Notes: generated by a model from the letters alone, not told the origin. DNA of 55,109 nucleotides from UMGS1601 sp900553335 (GCA_937920725.1 CALEUW010000001.1:1-55109), one strand, 5' to 3'. Counted from the stretch's first letter, positions 1 through 9,272 are shown. A program made the numbers and translations.

Positions 1-168
1 TCGGCGGTGCGAGCCGATTTTCGATGAAAAGGGGTTTCCTAGGGGAAAAACGCAGAGCAAGACGGGCGAAGCTGTCGAAGCGAGTGTGTTTGTCCCCTGG
101 GAAGCATTGTCGGCTCTGCCGACACGCTCAAGCGACTGCAAAAAATGCAGCCGCTCAAAGTTATGAAT
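1..168. repeat. GC-rich hairpin-bearing intergenic segment, cut by the window edge
   Basis: No gene is seen here. The stretch is clearly richer in G and C than its surroundings and contains two good hairpins: GTCGGC-TCT-GCCGAC at 109-123, and AGCG-a-CTGCA-loop-TGCAG-c-CGCT at 131-155. The second lies just beyond the stop codon of the minus-strand gene at 169 but has no T-run, so it is a poor intrinsic terminator. It may be the end of a dispersed extragenic repeat; the rest lies outside the window. Confidence 0.35.
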
Positions 169-975
169 CTACTTAAATAAATTGTAATACTCTTCTTCGG
201 ATTTTAAAATAGTTATCTTATCCATGTATTCGTTTGTTTCGCATCCGTTTATTTTTGTTTTAGGATTAAAAAGCCAAAACATAAATTGTTCGTTATTGCT
301 CGGTTTTGAATATATGCTTCTTATGCAGATAGGGGAGTCCGGAAAGCTTTTGTCCAAATATTTTTCATAAATGTCCTCGTCAGCCATTATTATCGGCTGT
401 AAACCGTACTTTTTATATATTGCATCAATAAATTCCCGAAGCTCCTTAACGACCTCATCCTTTTGAGGCGGTACTGCAACATATTTGCCATAAAGCCTTA
501 TCTGCACGACAGGAGGGAGCTGTCTGTCATTCTTATCCCCCACAACATTTATAAAAGCTTCAGCCTGATCTTTGCCGTTTGACGTAAATGTAAAGTCATG
601 AAGGGGAGCAGCTTCAATTCCTGCCGATAAAGCGCCGTCAAAATTTTCTGTAAAATTCTTATCCGAAAGGCTTTCTCCCTCCGTTGCTCTTATAAAAGCA
701 AAGTCTATGTTTTGAAGCGAAACCGAATCCCAAGAAATTTTCCCCTGCTTTGAGCTTACATTAATTCCCATGATTTTGTATTCTTTTTTCATAGGATTCA
801 CGAACCAGATTTTACCGAAAAACAGAAGAAGAATAATATCTGTGATTACAAAAATCAATGATACAAATATACACCAAAAAGCAAGTTTTTTCATTCGCTT
901 TTTAGGCTTTAGTTTAGTTACATCTTCTCTATCCTCTATGATCTCAAAGCTATGAGTGACATTATTATTTCTCAT
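169..975 (-). CDS. Membrane-anchored GH25-fold protein, predicted catalytically dead
   Basis: 268 residues. One transmembrane segment (about 31-53) follows a basic cytoplasmic stretch, so the rest is probably outside the cell. From residue 70 it follows the glycoside hydrolase 25 (lysozyme/muramidase) pattern: GINVSSKQG, then FAFIRATEGE, then an LPPVV strand. The catalytic acids of the family are replaced. The GIDVS aspartate is Asn72, and the D-x-E pair after the LPxV strand is Gln158-Ile-Arg160. The fold is therefore likely kept without muramidase activity, perhaps for binding peptidoglycan or a protein. It is the last gene after dnaG and rpoD, 36 bases beyond rpoD, and probably co-transcribed. 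The start has only a weak AAGGATT site upstream. Confidence 0.72.
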   Translation of the reverse strand: MRNNNVTHSFEIIEDREDVTKLKPKKRMKKLAFWCIFVSLIFVITDIILLLFFGKIWFVNPMKKEYKIMGINVSSKQGKISWDSVSLQNIDFAFIRATEGESLSDKNFTENFDGALSAGIEAAPLHDFTFTSNGKDQAEAFINVVGDKNDRQLPPVVQIRLYGKYVAVPPQKDEVVKELREFIDAIYKKYGLQPIIMADEDIYEKYLDKSFPDSPICIRSIYSKPSNNEQFMFWLFNPKTKINGCETNEYMDKITILKSEEEYYNLFK

Positions 976-1011
976 GATTTAATCCTTAAGACTGATATGT
1001 AGCTTCTACGA

Positions 1012-2115
1012 TCAGTCTATAAAATCTTTAACCTTGTTGGAACGGTTCGGATGTCTTAGCTTTCTTAACGCTTTTGCTTCGATCTGTCTTATACGCTCTC
1101 GTGTAACGTTAAAGGTTTGTCCAACCTCTTCGAGTGTTCTTGATCTTCCGTCAACAAGTCCGAAGCGAAGCCTCAAAACCTTTTCTTCTCTGTCTGTAAG
1201 AGTTGACAAAACCTGATCGATCTGTTCTTTTAGAAGAACTAAAGACGCAGCTTCCGCAGGTGCAGGAGCATCTTCGTCAGGGATAAAGTCGCCCAAATGA
1301 GAATCCTCCTCCTCTCCGATAGGAGTTTCAAGAGAAACGGGATCCTGAGCTATTCTCATTATTTCTCTTACTCGATCAACAGGCATATTAAGCTCTTTTG
1401 CAATTTCTTCAGGGCTTGGATCGTGACCGTTTTGATGAAGAAGCTGTGAAGAAACCTTTTTTACCTTTGTTATAGTTTCGACCATATGAACAGGAATTCT
1501 TATCGTTCTTGCTTGATCGGCAATAGCTCTTGTAATGGCTTGTCTTATCCACCATGTGGCATAGGTTGAAAACTTAAAGCCCTTTGTATAATCGAATTTT
1601 TCCACTGCCTTTATAAGACCTAAGTTGCCCTCTTGAATAAGATCCAAAAAGCTCATTCCTCTGCCCACATATCTTTTTGCAATTGATACAACAAGTCTTA
1701 AGTTAGCTTCCGCAAGACGCTTTTTTGCTTCGCTTGACTGTTTTTCATTTCCGTTTTCCATTTGCTCTGCGAGCTGAATTTCTTCTTCAGCCGTAAGCAA
1801 AGGAACCCTTCCGATTTCTTTTAAGTAAATCTTAACGGGATCGTCAATGGAAATTCCTTCGGTTGAAATGGAAATATCAACGCTGTCATCAACCGCATCG
1901 TCGTCCGGAGTAGCAAGCACAAGTGCGTCTTCCGGATTGATGTCGTCTATGATCTCAATGTTGCCGGCAGAGCATGCGTCATAAAACGAATCCATCTGCT
2001 CAACATCGTAATCAAGCTTTTCCAAAACATCGGTAATTTCTTTTGTAGTCAGCTTTCCGGTTGCCTTTCCGTGTTCTAAAAGACTGTCAAGCATCGCTTT
2101 CTTTTCATTATTCAT
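1012..2115 (-). CDS. rpoD: Primary RNA polymerase sigma factor (sigma-70/SigA)
   Basis: 367 residues, the usual size for Firmicutes SigA. It directs RNA polymerase to housekeeping promoters. A short region 1.1 is at the N-terminus. Region 1.2 begins at DPVKIYLKEIG. Region 2 holds the core-binding and -10-recognition helices (LRLVVSIAKRY, LIQEGNLGLIKAVEKF, FSTYATWWIRQAI). Region 3 follows, and region 4.2 is a helix-turn-helix (TLEEVGQTFNVTRERIRQIE) near the C-terminus. It lies 19 bases after dnaG on the same strand, the classic primase-sigma arrangement. The -35/-10 hexamers found elsewhere in this window match what such a factor reads. Confidence 0.98.
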   Translation of the reverse strand: MNNEKKAMLDSLLEHGKATGKLTTKEITDVLEKLDYDVEQMDSFYDACSAGNIEIIDDINPEDALVLATPDDDAVDDSVDISISTEGISIDDPVKIYLKEIGRVPLLTAEEEIQLAEQMENGNEKQSSEAKKRLAEANLRLVVSIAKRYVGRGMSFLDLIQEGNLGLIKAVEKFDYTKGFKFSTYATWWIRQAITRAIADQARTIRIPVHMVETITKVKKVSSQLLHQNGHDPSPEEIAKELNMPVDRVREIMRIAQDPVSLETPIGEEEDSHLGDFIPDEDAPAPAEAASLVLLKEQIDQVLSTLTDREEKVLRLRFGLVDGRSRTLEEVGQTFNVTRERIRQIEAKALRKLRHPNRSNKVKDFID

Positions 2116-2134
2116 ATTTTACTCTCCTCAAAAA

Positions 2135-3895
2135 TTAATATCCTTTATTTAAGCTGTTCATATATCGAAGCAGCTCTTCGTCATTTGAAACGTCCATATT
2201 TTCGTCATTTATATGTGTGTTTTTAATAACGTTTATATAATCCATCGCTGTAGCGTTATCAACAGCCATTTTTCGTCCTTCGGTAATTATCTTTGATATT
2301 TTACCCATTTCATCTGCGGAAAATTCGCTTCCCAAAGAAAATGTCGAAAAATCGCTTCCCGAAAGAATCTTAGAAGCTATTGACGAAAAAATTCGCCTGT
2401 TCAGTTCCGTTACAAACTCGTCCTTATCTATCAAAGAGCATACCTCTGCGCATTTGTCGGGATTTGAATAAATATATGATATAAGGCCCTCCTCAGCCTT
2501 TGCTGCTTTAGGATATTTTGCAGCTAGGGGATTAAGCTCATCTTTTCTTGTGACAGTCGAATTGACTTGATTTCTCCATTGCCTTTTTCTGTCGGTATAG
2601 AGTTTCTTTTTTAACCGCTGATTTATGACGTTTTTAATCTCGTCTTTTGAAACTCCTGTTTCAAGAGATACTCCCTCGATATAAACCTCTCGCTCGACCG
2701 AATCCGAAATTTTCTCTAATACTTCATAGCAGTTTTTCAGATAATCAACTTTGTCCAGAGGATTTTTTAAGTCAAGTCCTGCTTTTGCCTTTGAAAGCTC
2801 GTAAAGAATTGCACCTTGTGATTTATCAATAAGTTTTTGAAATTTAGCGCTTCCGAATTTATTTATATATTCGTCAGGGTCTTTTGCTCCATCCATTTTA
2901 ATTATCTTTGACTTGATTCCGACTTCTGAAAGAATGTTTATTGCTTTGTTGCTTGCCTTTTGTCCTGCCTCGTCAGAATCGTAGCATATCACTACCTCGT
3001 CGCAGTATTGAAGCATTATTCTCGCATGATCTGCAGTAATTGCTGTCCCGCAGGTAGCTACCGCGTTGTCAAAGCCTGCCTGATGAAGGGATATAACGTC
3101 TAAATTTCCTTCACATAAAAGCAGCTGTTTTTTCTTAATACTGCTTTCCTTTGCAAAATTAAGAGAAAAGAGAGTTTTGTTTTTTTTGAAAATTTGAGTT
3201 TCCTTTGAGTTTAAATATTTTCTGGAATCTGTTTCATCAAGTCGCCTGCCTCCGAAAGCTATTACATTTCCCCGAAGGTCAAAAAACGGAAACATAACCC
3301 TGTTTTTAAAAAAGTCGTATGTTCGCCCCTGTGCGCTTTTCCCAAGCAGTGACGCCTCGACAAGTTCATTCTCGTAAAATCCCAAGGAAAGCATATGATC
3401 TTTTAATGCCGACCATTTGTCAAGTGCAACTCCGAGTCCGAATTTTTTTATTGTTTCGAGCCGAAGCCCACGCTCAAGCAAATATGAAAGACCCTTTTTT
3501 CCTTCCGGAGTTTTCAGATTGCCGTAAAAGAATCGAGCTGCCTGTTTGTTCATTTCGTAAAGACGCTTTTTCTTAAGGTCACTGCCGCTTCCGAATCGTT
3601 CATCCTCAGGCATAGGTATGCCGCTTTTTTCAGCGAGAAATTTTATCGCTTCAAAGTAGTCGAGATTTTCGATTTTCATTACAAATGTCACAACATCTCC
3701 GCCTGCACCGCATCCGAAGCAATAAAAGCTGTCCGTTTCAGGATAAATTGTACATGAGGGGGTGCGCTCAGAATGAAAAGGGCATAGGCATTTTAAAGAT
3801 GAGCCGGCTCTTTTTAATGAAACATAGTTTCCCATTACGTCTTCAATTTTATTTGCATATTTAAGCCTGTCTATAAAATCCTGCGAAAAAGCCAA
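2135..3895 (-). CDS. dnaG: DNA primase
   Basis: 586 residues, the expected length. It makes RNA primers at the replication fork. The N-terminal CHC2 zinc finger is visible (CPFH near residue 38, then YCFGCGAGGD), followed by the DnaG catalytic core and TOPRIM domain (LLLCEGNLDVISLHQAG; VICYDSDEAGQKA), and a C-terminal helicase-binding region. The start is TTG at 3895, six bases after a GGAGGT site; no ATG fits better. It is followed closely by rpoD and preceded by a lipoprotein gene and dgt on the same strand. Confidence 0.97.
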   Translation of the reverse strand: MAFSQDFIDRLKYANKIEDVMGNYVSLKRAGSSLKCLCPFHSERTPSCTIYPETDSFYCFGCGAGGDVVTFVMKIENLDYFEAIKFLAEKSGIPMPEDERFGSGSDLKKKRLYEMNKQAARFFYGNLKTPEGKKGLSYLLERGLRLETIKKFGLGVALDKWSALKDHMLSLGFYENELVEASLLGKSAQGRTYDFFKNRVMFPFFDLRGNVIAFGGRRLDETDSRKYLNSKETQIFKKNKTLFSLNFAKESSIKKKQLLLCEGNLDVISLHQAGFDNAVATCGTAITADHARIMLQYCDEVVICYDSDEAGQKASNKAINILSEVGIKSKIIKMDGAKDPDEYINKFGSAKFQKLIDKSQGAILYELSKAKAGLDLKNPLDKVDYLKNCYEVLEKISDSVEREVYIEGVSLETGVSKDEIKNVINQRLKKKLYTDRKRQWRNQVNSTVTRKDELNPLAAKYPKAAKAEEGLISYIYSNPDKCAEVCSLIDKDEFVTELNRRIFSSIASKILSGSDFSTFSLGSEFSADEMGKISKIITEGRKMAVDNATAMDYINVIKNTHINDENMDVSNDEELLRYMNSLNKGY

Positions 3896-3946
3896 TGCCG
3901 CACCTCCTTCAAATACAGTATTATGGTTATTTAATCGTTACATTTG

Positions 3947-4429
3947 CTATTGCTGTGTTGTTTGTTTCTTGATATTATAAGACATAGTAGCGTCTTCTCT
4001 GTAATACTTTTCGTCTTCTTTTGGAACTTTAGCAAAGTTAAGTTTAACATCTTGCTGATCATCGTTGGACGGAGAAAACAAAGGTCCGTCCAGAGTTAAA
4101 ATTCCATCGTCCTTATTGTATTTACAAGATATTTCAATTTTCTGACTCTGGTCCGCATTTGTTAAAACGAGCTTTTCTTTGTTCTCGTCATGCTCATAAT
4201 ATCCGCCGGCGGTAATGACTAAGCTTTGACGCAAGCTTTGATAAAATAAAAAAGTTCCGTCCTCTTTGAATTTATATGCGATAATCTGTCCCTCGGTATC
4301 TGAAGATTTAAGAACTGCTTCCCAGATTCCTCCAGCAAGGAAAGTGTTTGCTTTTTCTTCCTCCTTACACGCAGCAAAGCAGGAGCATATTACTAAAAAT
4401 GATAATAAAAACGCTGTTATTTTTTTCAT
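3947..4429 (-). CDS. Small secreted lipoprotein of unknown function
   Basis: 160 residues. A lysine start, a hydrophobic stretch and a lipobox ending in FAAC (Cys21) mark it as a lipoprotein anchored on the outer face of the membrane. The mature part is a small beta-rich domain with alternating polar strands (GTFLFYQSL, GYYEHDENKEKLVL, KIEISCKYN), like the lipocalin-type domains of many Clostridia lipoproteins. I do not recognise a specific function. It sits 12 bases after dgt and 51 bases before dnaG, so it is probably co-transcribed with replication genes, an odd location for a surface protein. Confidence 0.7.
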   Translation of the reverse strand: MKKITAFLLSFLVICSCFAACKEEEKANTFLAGGIWEAVLKSSDTEGQIIAYKFKEDGTFLFYQSLRQSLVITAGGYYEHDENKEKLVLTNADQSQKIEISCKYNKDDGILTLDGPLFSPSNDDQQDVKLNFAKVPKEDEKYYREDATMSYNIKKQTTQQ

Positions 4430-4441
4430 GCTTATTCTCCT

Positions 4442-5437
4442 TTATTTGGAGCTGACAATTCCGTTCCAACCCTTTGGAATAAACAGCTCTTCAAATGTAT
4501 TTATCGCAAAGGAATCGGTCATACCTGCAATATAATCGCACACGGCAGTTTCGATTCCAAACTTATCTGATAAGTTTCTGAATTCTTGTGGAAGCCTGTC
4601 AATATCCGAAATATAATACTCATAAAGCTTTCCGACAAGATCTTTTACTTTCTTCTCCTCTGATTTGCAAACAGGATTAGTATAAACATAATCAAACATA
4701 TATTTATGAAGCTTGTCGTGAGCGCTTTTTACGTCTTTATCCATTTTAATTTCTTTAGCTCCGTTTTTTATAATGGACGTTACAAGAGTTGTAATTCTTT
4801 CGCTTTTTGAATGCCCCAGAACTTCCGTAGCTTCTTTCGGCAAATCATCCTCAGTAATAACCTTGGCACGGATTGAGTCATCAATATCATGGTTTATATA
4901 AGCTATAACATCGGCAAGCCTAACGATGTATCCTTCTTTAGTTTCGGCAATGTCGTTTGTATGCTTTAAGATTCCATCTCTTACCTCATATGTAAGATTT
5001 AGGCTGTCTATATGGTCGACAACACGAAGACTTTGCTTATAATGCTTAAAGCCGTTTGGGTTAAGATCATTTAAAACACGCTCTCCCTCATGTCCGAACG
5101 GAGTGTGACCTAAGTCGTGACCAAGAGAAATAGCTTCGGTAAGATCTTCGTTAAGCCTTAATGCTCTGGATATAGTTCTTGCTATCTGAGAAACCTCAAG
5201 AGTGTGAGTAAGTCGGGTTCTGTAATGATCTCCGGTAGGGTACAAAAAAACCTGAGCCTTGTGCTTTAACCGTCTGAACGAGTTCGAGTGAAGTATTTTA
5301 TCTCTGTCTCGCTGAAATTCAGTTCTTAAATCGCATTTTTTTGCATCACGGAGTCGGCCGTTTGTGTTTTTTGAAAGACAAGCGTATTCGCACAAGAAGA
5401 GACTTTCGTTTTGTTCAGTTATTTCTCTTGGGTTCAT
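4442..5437 (-). CDS. dgt: dGTPase-like deoxynucleotide triphosphohydrolase (HD domain)
   Basis: 331 residues. HD-domain enzyme of the dGTP triphosphohydrolase family, which cleaves dNTPs to deoxynucleoside and triphosphate and helps set dNTP pools. Visible motifs are RRLKHKAQVF, RLTHTLEVSQIAR (first His ligand), LGHDLGHTPFGHEGE (HD pair and following histidines) and the late Asp in LADVIAYINHD. It is the shorter Firmicutes-type version. It heads the minus-strand run dgt, lipoprotein, dnaG, rpoD, which fits a DNA-synthesis operon. A TATAAT box lies upstream (5495-5500, minus strand), but I see no convincing -35. Confidence 0.92.
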   Translation of the reverse strand: MNPREITEQNESLFLCEYACLSKNTNGRLRDAKKCDLRTEFQRDRDKILHSNSFRRLKHKAQVFLYPTGDHYRTRLTHTLEVSQIARTISRALRLNEDLTEAISLGHDLGHTPFGHEGERVLNDLNPNGFKHYKQSLRVVDHIDSLNLTYEVRDGILKHTNDIAETKEGYIVRLADVIAYINHDIDDSIRAKVITEDDLPKEATEVLGHSKSERITTLVTSIIKNGAKEIKMDKDVKSAHDKLHKYMFDYVYTNPVCKSEEKKVKDLVGKLYEYYISDIDRLPQEFRNLSDKFGIETAVCDYIAGMTDSFAINTFEELFIPKGWNGIVSSK

Positions 5438-5561
5438 ATAATCAGTCCTTAAATTATTTAAGTCATATAACTCTATTGAAAACTATATTCTAGTATTATA
5501 TACTTTTTTAAACTGCATTCACCTTTATTTTTAACGATTGTTTACAGATTATTCATAAATG

Positions 5562-6182
5562 TTATGCAAAATCTCCGTAATATTCATCAGAAACCTCAAT
5601 TTTTGCTATTCCGAAGGATTCATCAGTTATTTTTTCTGTCAAATCATCAACATTTTCGGATTTGACCATAAGCTTAATATTTACATCATCTGAAAAATCA
5701 TTCGACAATACTTTTGCTTCAAAAGATGGGATAAGAGAGGAAATTTTACCGTAAAGACTATAGCTTACCCTGACGCTCACTGTTTTGGCTAGATGCATTT
5801 CCATGATTTTTGCTGCATCCAGAGCTGTTTTGCAGCCCCTGGAATAGGCTCTGGTAAGTCCTCCTGTTCCTAAAAGTATTCCGCCGAAATACCTTGTGAC
5901 AACAACGCAAACGTCATAAAGTCCCTCTTTTTGCAAAACCTCAAGTACAGGCATTCCACCCGTTCCTTGAGGTTCTCCGTCATCGCTGTAGCGGGTAATA
6001 TTTGAATCTCTTAATATGTACGCATACACGTTGTGTCTTGCCTTACGATTTTCGGATTTTATTTTATTTATAAAAGCTACTGCTTCCTCATTTGTTTTTA
6101 CAGGCATTACCGAGCCTATAAATTCGCTCTTTTTTTCGACAAAAGAGGCGCTCGCAAAATCTTTTACAGTTTTAAAACTCAT
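5562..6182 (-). CDS. yigZ: YigZ/IMPACT family protein (UPF0029)
   Basis: 206 residues, typical for the YigZ/YvyE family. The family N-terminal domain is clear: KKSEFIGSVMPV, then RKARHNVYAYIL, the DDGEPQGTGGMP motif and VVVTRYFGGILLGTGGL. A C-terminal ferredoxin-like domain (DUF1949) follows. The eukaryotic relative IMPACT acts in translational control, but the bacterial role is not settled. It lies between the dgt promoter region and the rpmE terminator, and so is probably transcribed alone or by readthrough. Confidence 0.93.
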   Translation of the reverse strand: MSFKTVKDFASASFVEKKSEFIGSVMPVKTNEEAVAFINKIKSENRKARHNVYAYILRDSNITRYSDDGEPQGTGGMPVLEVLQKEGLYDVCVVVTRYFGGILLGTGGLTRAYSRGCKTALDAAKIMEMHLAKTVSVRVSYSLYGKISSLIPSFEAKVLSNDFSDDVNIKLMVKSENVDDLTEKITDESFGIAKIEVSDEYYGDFA

Positions 6183-6206
6183 AATATAGTCCTTTAAAAT
6201 TCATAT

Positions 6207-6238
6207 AAAAAAATAAGAGCGGATAAAACCGCTCTTAT
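6207..6238 (-). terminator. Intrinsic terminator after rpmE
   Basis: Perfect 10-bp stem (ATAAGAGCGG / CCGCTCTTAT, loop ATAAAA) at 6213-6238, followed on the minus strand by a run of T. It lies immediately after the rpmE stop codon. Confidence 0.9.
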
Positions 6239-6243
6239 AGGAA

Positions 6244-6444
6244 TTAGTCAAGATTGTATCTCTTCTTAAATCTGTCAACTCTTCCGCCTGTATCAACAAG
6301 TTTCTGCTTTCCTGTGAAGAACGGATGGCACTTTGAGCAGATTTCAACCTTAATATCCTTCTTTGTTGAACGAGTCTTGATAACGTTACCGCAAGCGCAG
6401 GTTATTGTTGTTTCCTCGTATACCGGATGGATATCCTTTTTCAT
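6244..6444 (-). CDS. rpmE: 50S ribosomal protein L31 (zinc-binding type)
   Basis: 66 residues. The opening MKKDIHPVY and closing GRVDRFKKRYNLD match L31. Cysteines at CAC and CSKC (about residues 16, 18, 37 and 40) mark the zinc-containing form rather than the zinc-free paralogue made under zinc starvation. It has its own promoter about 100 bases upstream and a strong terminator just after the stop, so it is a single-gene unit. The ribosome-binding site is a long GGAGGAG stretch. Confidence 0.97.
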   Translation of the reverse strand: MKKDIHPVYEETTITCACGNVIKTRSTKKDIKVEICSKCHPFFTGKQKLVDTGGRVDRFKKRYNLD

Positions 6445-6547
6445 AATTGAAACTCCTCCTTTCTAAACATAAAATCTATGACTCACATAGAAGCCCATCA
6501 TTTCAGTTTAGACAGTAGTTCTATGGAAATATCACTTCAGCCTTAAA

Positions 6548-6576
6548 AGTATAACATAATTAAAACAAAAAATCAA
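6548..6576 (-). promoter_or_regulatory. Promoter of rpmE
   Basis: On the minus strand: TTGATT (6576-6571), a 17-base spacer, then TATACT (6553-6548). Transcription would start near 6541, leaving a leader of about 97 bases before rpmE. The leader contains a short hairpin (CTATG-TGAGT-CATAG) that could be regulatory, but I cannot assign it. Confidence 0.7.
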
Positions 6577-6602
6577 GTATTTTTTTTAAAAACATCAATT
6601 TT

Positions 6603-9200
6603 TTATAAAACTGCCAGTCTTTCGTTTGCAACAGTGATTTTTACGGTAGAATCGGGTACTATTTTATCCGCAATAATATCCCTGGCAATAAGCGTTTCAA
6701 GCTCACGCTGGATAAATCTTTTAAGCGGTCTTGCTCCGTAAATCGGATCGTATCCGTTGTCGACAATAAACGCTTTTGCTTCATCTGTAACTTCAATTTT
6801 AATATGCTGTTCTTCAAGTCTTAAAGCGAGCTTTTTAACCATAAGGTCAACAACGCCGCCGATTTCATCCTTTGTAAGCGGTTTGTAGTAAACGATTTCG
6901 TCAAGACGGTTTAAAAACTCAGGTCTGAAGCTTTGCTTCAAAAGTGCATCGACCTGTGCTTTTGCACTATCGCTTATCTCACCGTCCGAGCCGATTCCGT
7001 CCAGAATGACAGGCGAGCCTAGGTTTGACGTAAGGATAATTATAGTGTTTTTAAAGTCAACCGTTCTGCCCTGCGAATCGGTAATTCTTCCGTCGTCAAG
7101 TACCTGAAGAAGAATGTTGAATACATCGGGGTGCGCTTTTTCTACCTCATCAAAAAGTACAACCGAGTAAGGTCTGCGTCGAACAGCTTCTGTTAGCTGA
7201 CCGCCTTCGTCATATCCTACATATCCCGGAGGCGCACCGATAAGACGGGATACCGAGTACTTTTCCATGTACTCCGACATATCAATTCTTATGATGTTAT
7301 TTTCATCGTCAAAAAGCGACTGTGCAAGAGCTTTTGCAAGCTCTGTTTTTCCAACGCCCGTAGGACCTAAGAATAAAAATGAACCTATCGGACGGTTTGG
7401 ATCTGATATTCCTGCCCTTGAGCGAAGTATAGCCTCGCTTACCTTTTTAACAGCTTCGTTTTGTCCGATTACACGACCGTGTAAAATATCCTCCATACTA
7501 AGAAGCTTTTCACGTTCACCCTCCAAAAGCTTTGAAACAGGAATACCTGTCCATCTTCCGACGATTCGTGCAATTTCTTCCTCTGTTACTTTATCTCTTA
7601 ATAGTGTATCGTTTTTCTTCGCGTCATTTGCAATTATCTCTTGTTCCTCAAGCTCTTTTTTCAAGGAGGGGAGAGTGCCGTATTGAAGCTCAGCAGCTTT
7701 TGCAAGGTCATATTCACGCTTTGCCTTTTCTATATTGCCGTTTATTTTTTCGATTTCAGCCCTCAAATCCTGAACCTTTTTAATTGCGGATTTTTCGTTT
7801 TCCCATTTTGCTTTTAAGGTGTTAAACTGATCTTTGTATTCTGCAAGCTCTTTTTGAATATCTGCAAGATGTTCCTTTGAGAGCTTATCGTCCTCGTGTT
7901 TTAATGCTGCCTCCTCAATTTCGTGCTGCATTATTTTTCTTGCTATTTCATCAAGCTCAGTTGGCATTGAATTCATTTCGGTTTTTATAAGCGCGCAAGC
8001 TTCGTCAACGAGGTCGATAGCTTTATCTGGCAAAAATCTGTCGGAAATGTATCTGTTAGAAAGAGTTGCCGCAGCTATCAGAGCTGAGTCGGAGATCTTT
8101 ACTCCGTGAAAAACCTCATACCGCTCTTCAAGTCCTCTTAAAATTGATATCGTATCTTCAACGCTCGGCTCTTCTACAAGCACCGGCTGGAAACGTCTTT
8201 CGAGTGCAGCGTCCTTTTCTATATATTCTCTGTATTCATTAAGAGTTGTAGCTCCGATACAATGAAGCTCTCCGCGTGCAAGCATAGGCTTTAGAATGTT
8301 GCCTGCATCCATTGCTCCGTCAGTTTTGCCTGCACCAACGATTAAGTGAAGCTCATCAATAAAGAGAATTATTTTGCCTTCGCTCTTTTTTATTTCCGCT
8401 AAAACAGCCTTAAGTCTTTCTTCAAACTCACCTCTGTATTTTGCACCCGCAACGAGCGCACCCATATCAAGCGAGAAGATCTGTCTGTCTTTAAGATTAC
8501 CCGGAACATCTCCTCTGACTATTCTAAGTGCAAGTCCCTCGGCAATAGCGGTTTTTCCAACTCCCGGTTCGCCGATTAGAACAGGATTGTTTTTGGATTT
8601 TCTTGAAAGAATTCTTATGACATTTCTGATTTCGGTATCTCTTCCGATAACAGGATCAAGCTTGTTTTGACGGGCAAGCTCTACCAAATCCTGACCGTAT
8701 TTTTTCAAAGCGTCATAAGTTCCCTCGGGGTTGTCAGTAGTTACATTTGTATTTCCTCTGACCTCCATAAGAACGGATAGGAACTTGTTTTTGTTGATAT
8801 TATATTTCTTCAAAATTTTTGCTGTTTCTCCCGATGACTTATCAATAATCGACAGCATAAGATGTTCAACGGAAATATATTCATCGTTCATTTTCTGAGC
8901 GTTCTTTTCAGCGTCAATAAGTATTTGCTCAAGCTCTGTTGATATTCCGATCTGAGAAGCGTGGTATCCTGATCCGGAAATTTTCGGAAGTGAATTGATT
9001 TGATCCTCAAGCTCCTTTGCAAATACGTCGTCATCTACGCCCATTCTTTTTATAAGAGAGGGGATAAGGCTATCGGAAACGGTCAAAAGCGCCAAAAGAA
9101 GGTGCAAAGTATCAACTGCGGAATTTGAGTTTTCAACCGCAAGGTTTTGTGCGCTTTGAAGCGATTCCAGCGATTTTTGTGTAAATTTGTTTATGTTCAT
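6603..9200 (-). CDS. clpB: ATP-dependent chaperone ClpB (Hsp100 disaggregase)
   Basis: 865 residues, full length. It resolves aggregated proteins in the cytoplasm together with DnaK. Order: N-terminal Clp repeat domain, first AAA+ module with Walker A GEPGVGKTA, a long coiled-coil middle domain (many Glu, Lys and Leu, about 400-520) that separates ClpB from ClpA/C, second AAA+ module with GPTGVGKTE and FDEVEKAHP, and the C-terminal D2-small domain. It is a single-gene transcript from a consensus promoter overlapped by a perfect CIRCE operator, so the HrcA repressor should control it. Confidence 0.97.
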   Translation of the reverse strand: MNINKFTQKSLESLQSAQNLAVENSNSAVDTLHLLLALLTVSDSLIPSLIKRMGVDDDVFAKELEDQINSLPKISGSGYHASQIGISTELEQILIDAEKNAQKMNDEYISVEHLMLSIIDKSSGETAKILKKYNINKNKFLSVLMEVRGNTNVTTDNPEGTYDALKKYGQDLVELARQNKLDPVIGRDTEIRNVIRILSRKSKNNPVLIGEPGVGKTAIAEGLALRIVRGDVPGNLKDRQIFSLDMGALVAGAKYRGEFEERLKAVLAEIKKSEGKIILFIDELHLIVGAGKTDGAMDAGNILKPMLARGELHCIGATTLNEYREYIEKDAALERRFQPVLVEEPSVEDTISILRGLEERYEVFHGVKISDSALIAAATLSNRYISDRFLPDKAIDLVDEACALIKTEMNSMPTELDEIARKIMQHEIEEAALKHEDDKLSKEHLADIQKELAEYKDQFNTLKAKWENEKSAIKKVQDLRAEIEKINGNIEKAKREYDLAKAAELQYGTLPSLKKELEEQEIIANDAKKNDTLLRDKVTEEEIARIVGRWTGIPVSKLLEGEREKLLSMEDILHGRVIGQNEAVKKVSEAILRSRAGISDPNRPIGSFLFLGPTGVGKTELAKALAQSLFDDENNIIRIDMSEYMEKYSVSRLIGAPPGYVGYDEGGQLTEAVRRRPYSVVLFDEVEKAHPDVFNILLQVLDDGRITDSQGRTVDFKNTIIILTSNLGSPVILDGIGSDGEISDSAKAQVDALLKQSFRPEFLNRLDEIVYYKPLTKDEIGGVVDLMVKKLALRLEEQHIKIEVTDEAKAFIVDNGYDPIYGARPLKRFIQRELETLIARDIIADKIVPDSTVKITVANERLAVL

Positions 9201-9241
9201 AACTATTTCTCCTTTCTTTTAGCAGTCGTAAGCTATGAGTG

Positions 9242-9268
9242 TTAGCACTCTTATGTTACGAGTGCTAA
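9242..9268 (-). promoter_or_regulatory. CIRCE operator (HrcA binding site) of clpB
   Basis: Perfect match to the CIRCE consensus: TTAGCACTC, nine bases, GAGTGCTAA. It begins right after the -10 box of the clpB promoter and covers the likely transcription start, the standard position for HrcA repression relieved by heat shock. Confidence 0.96.
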
Positions 9269-9272
9269 CTAT

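Noticed and set aside
7267..7686. 139-codon plus-strand frame inside clpB
   Set aside because: It is antisense to the well-supported clpB coding sequence and has no start signals or family resemblance.
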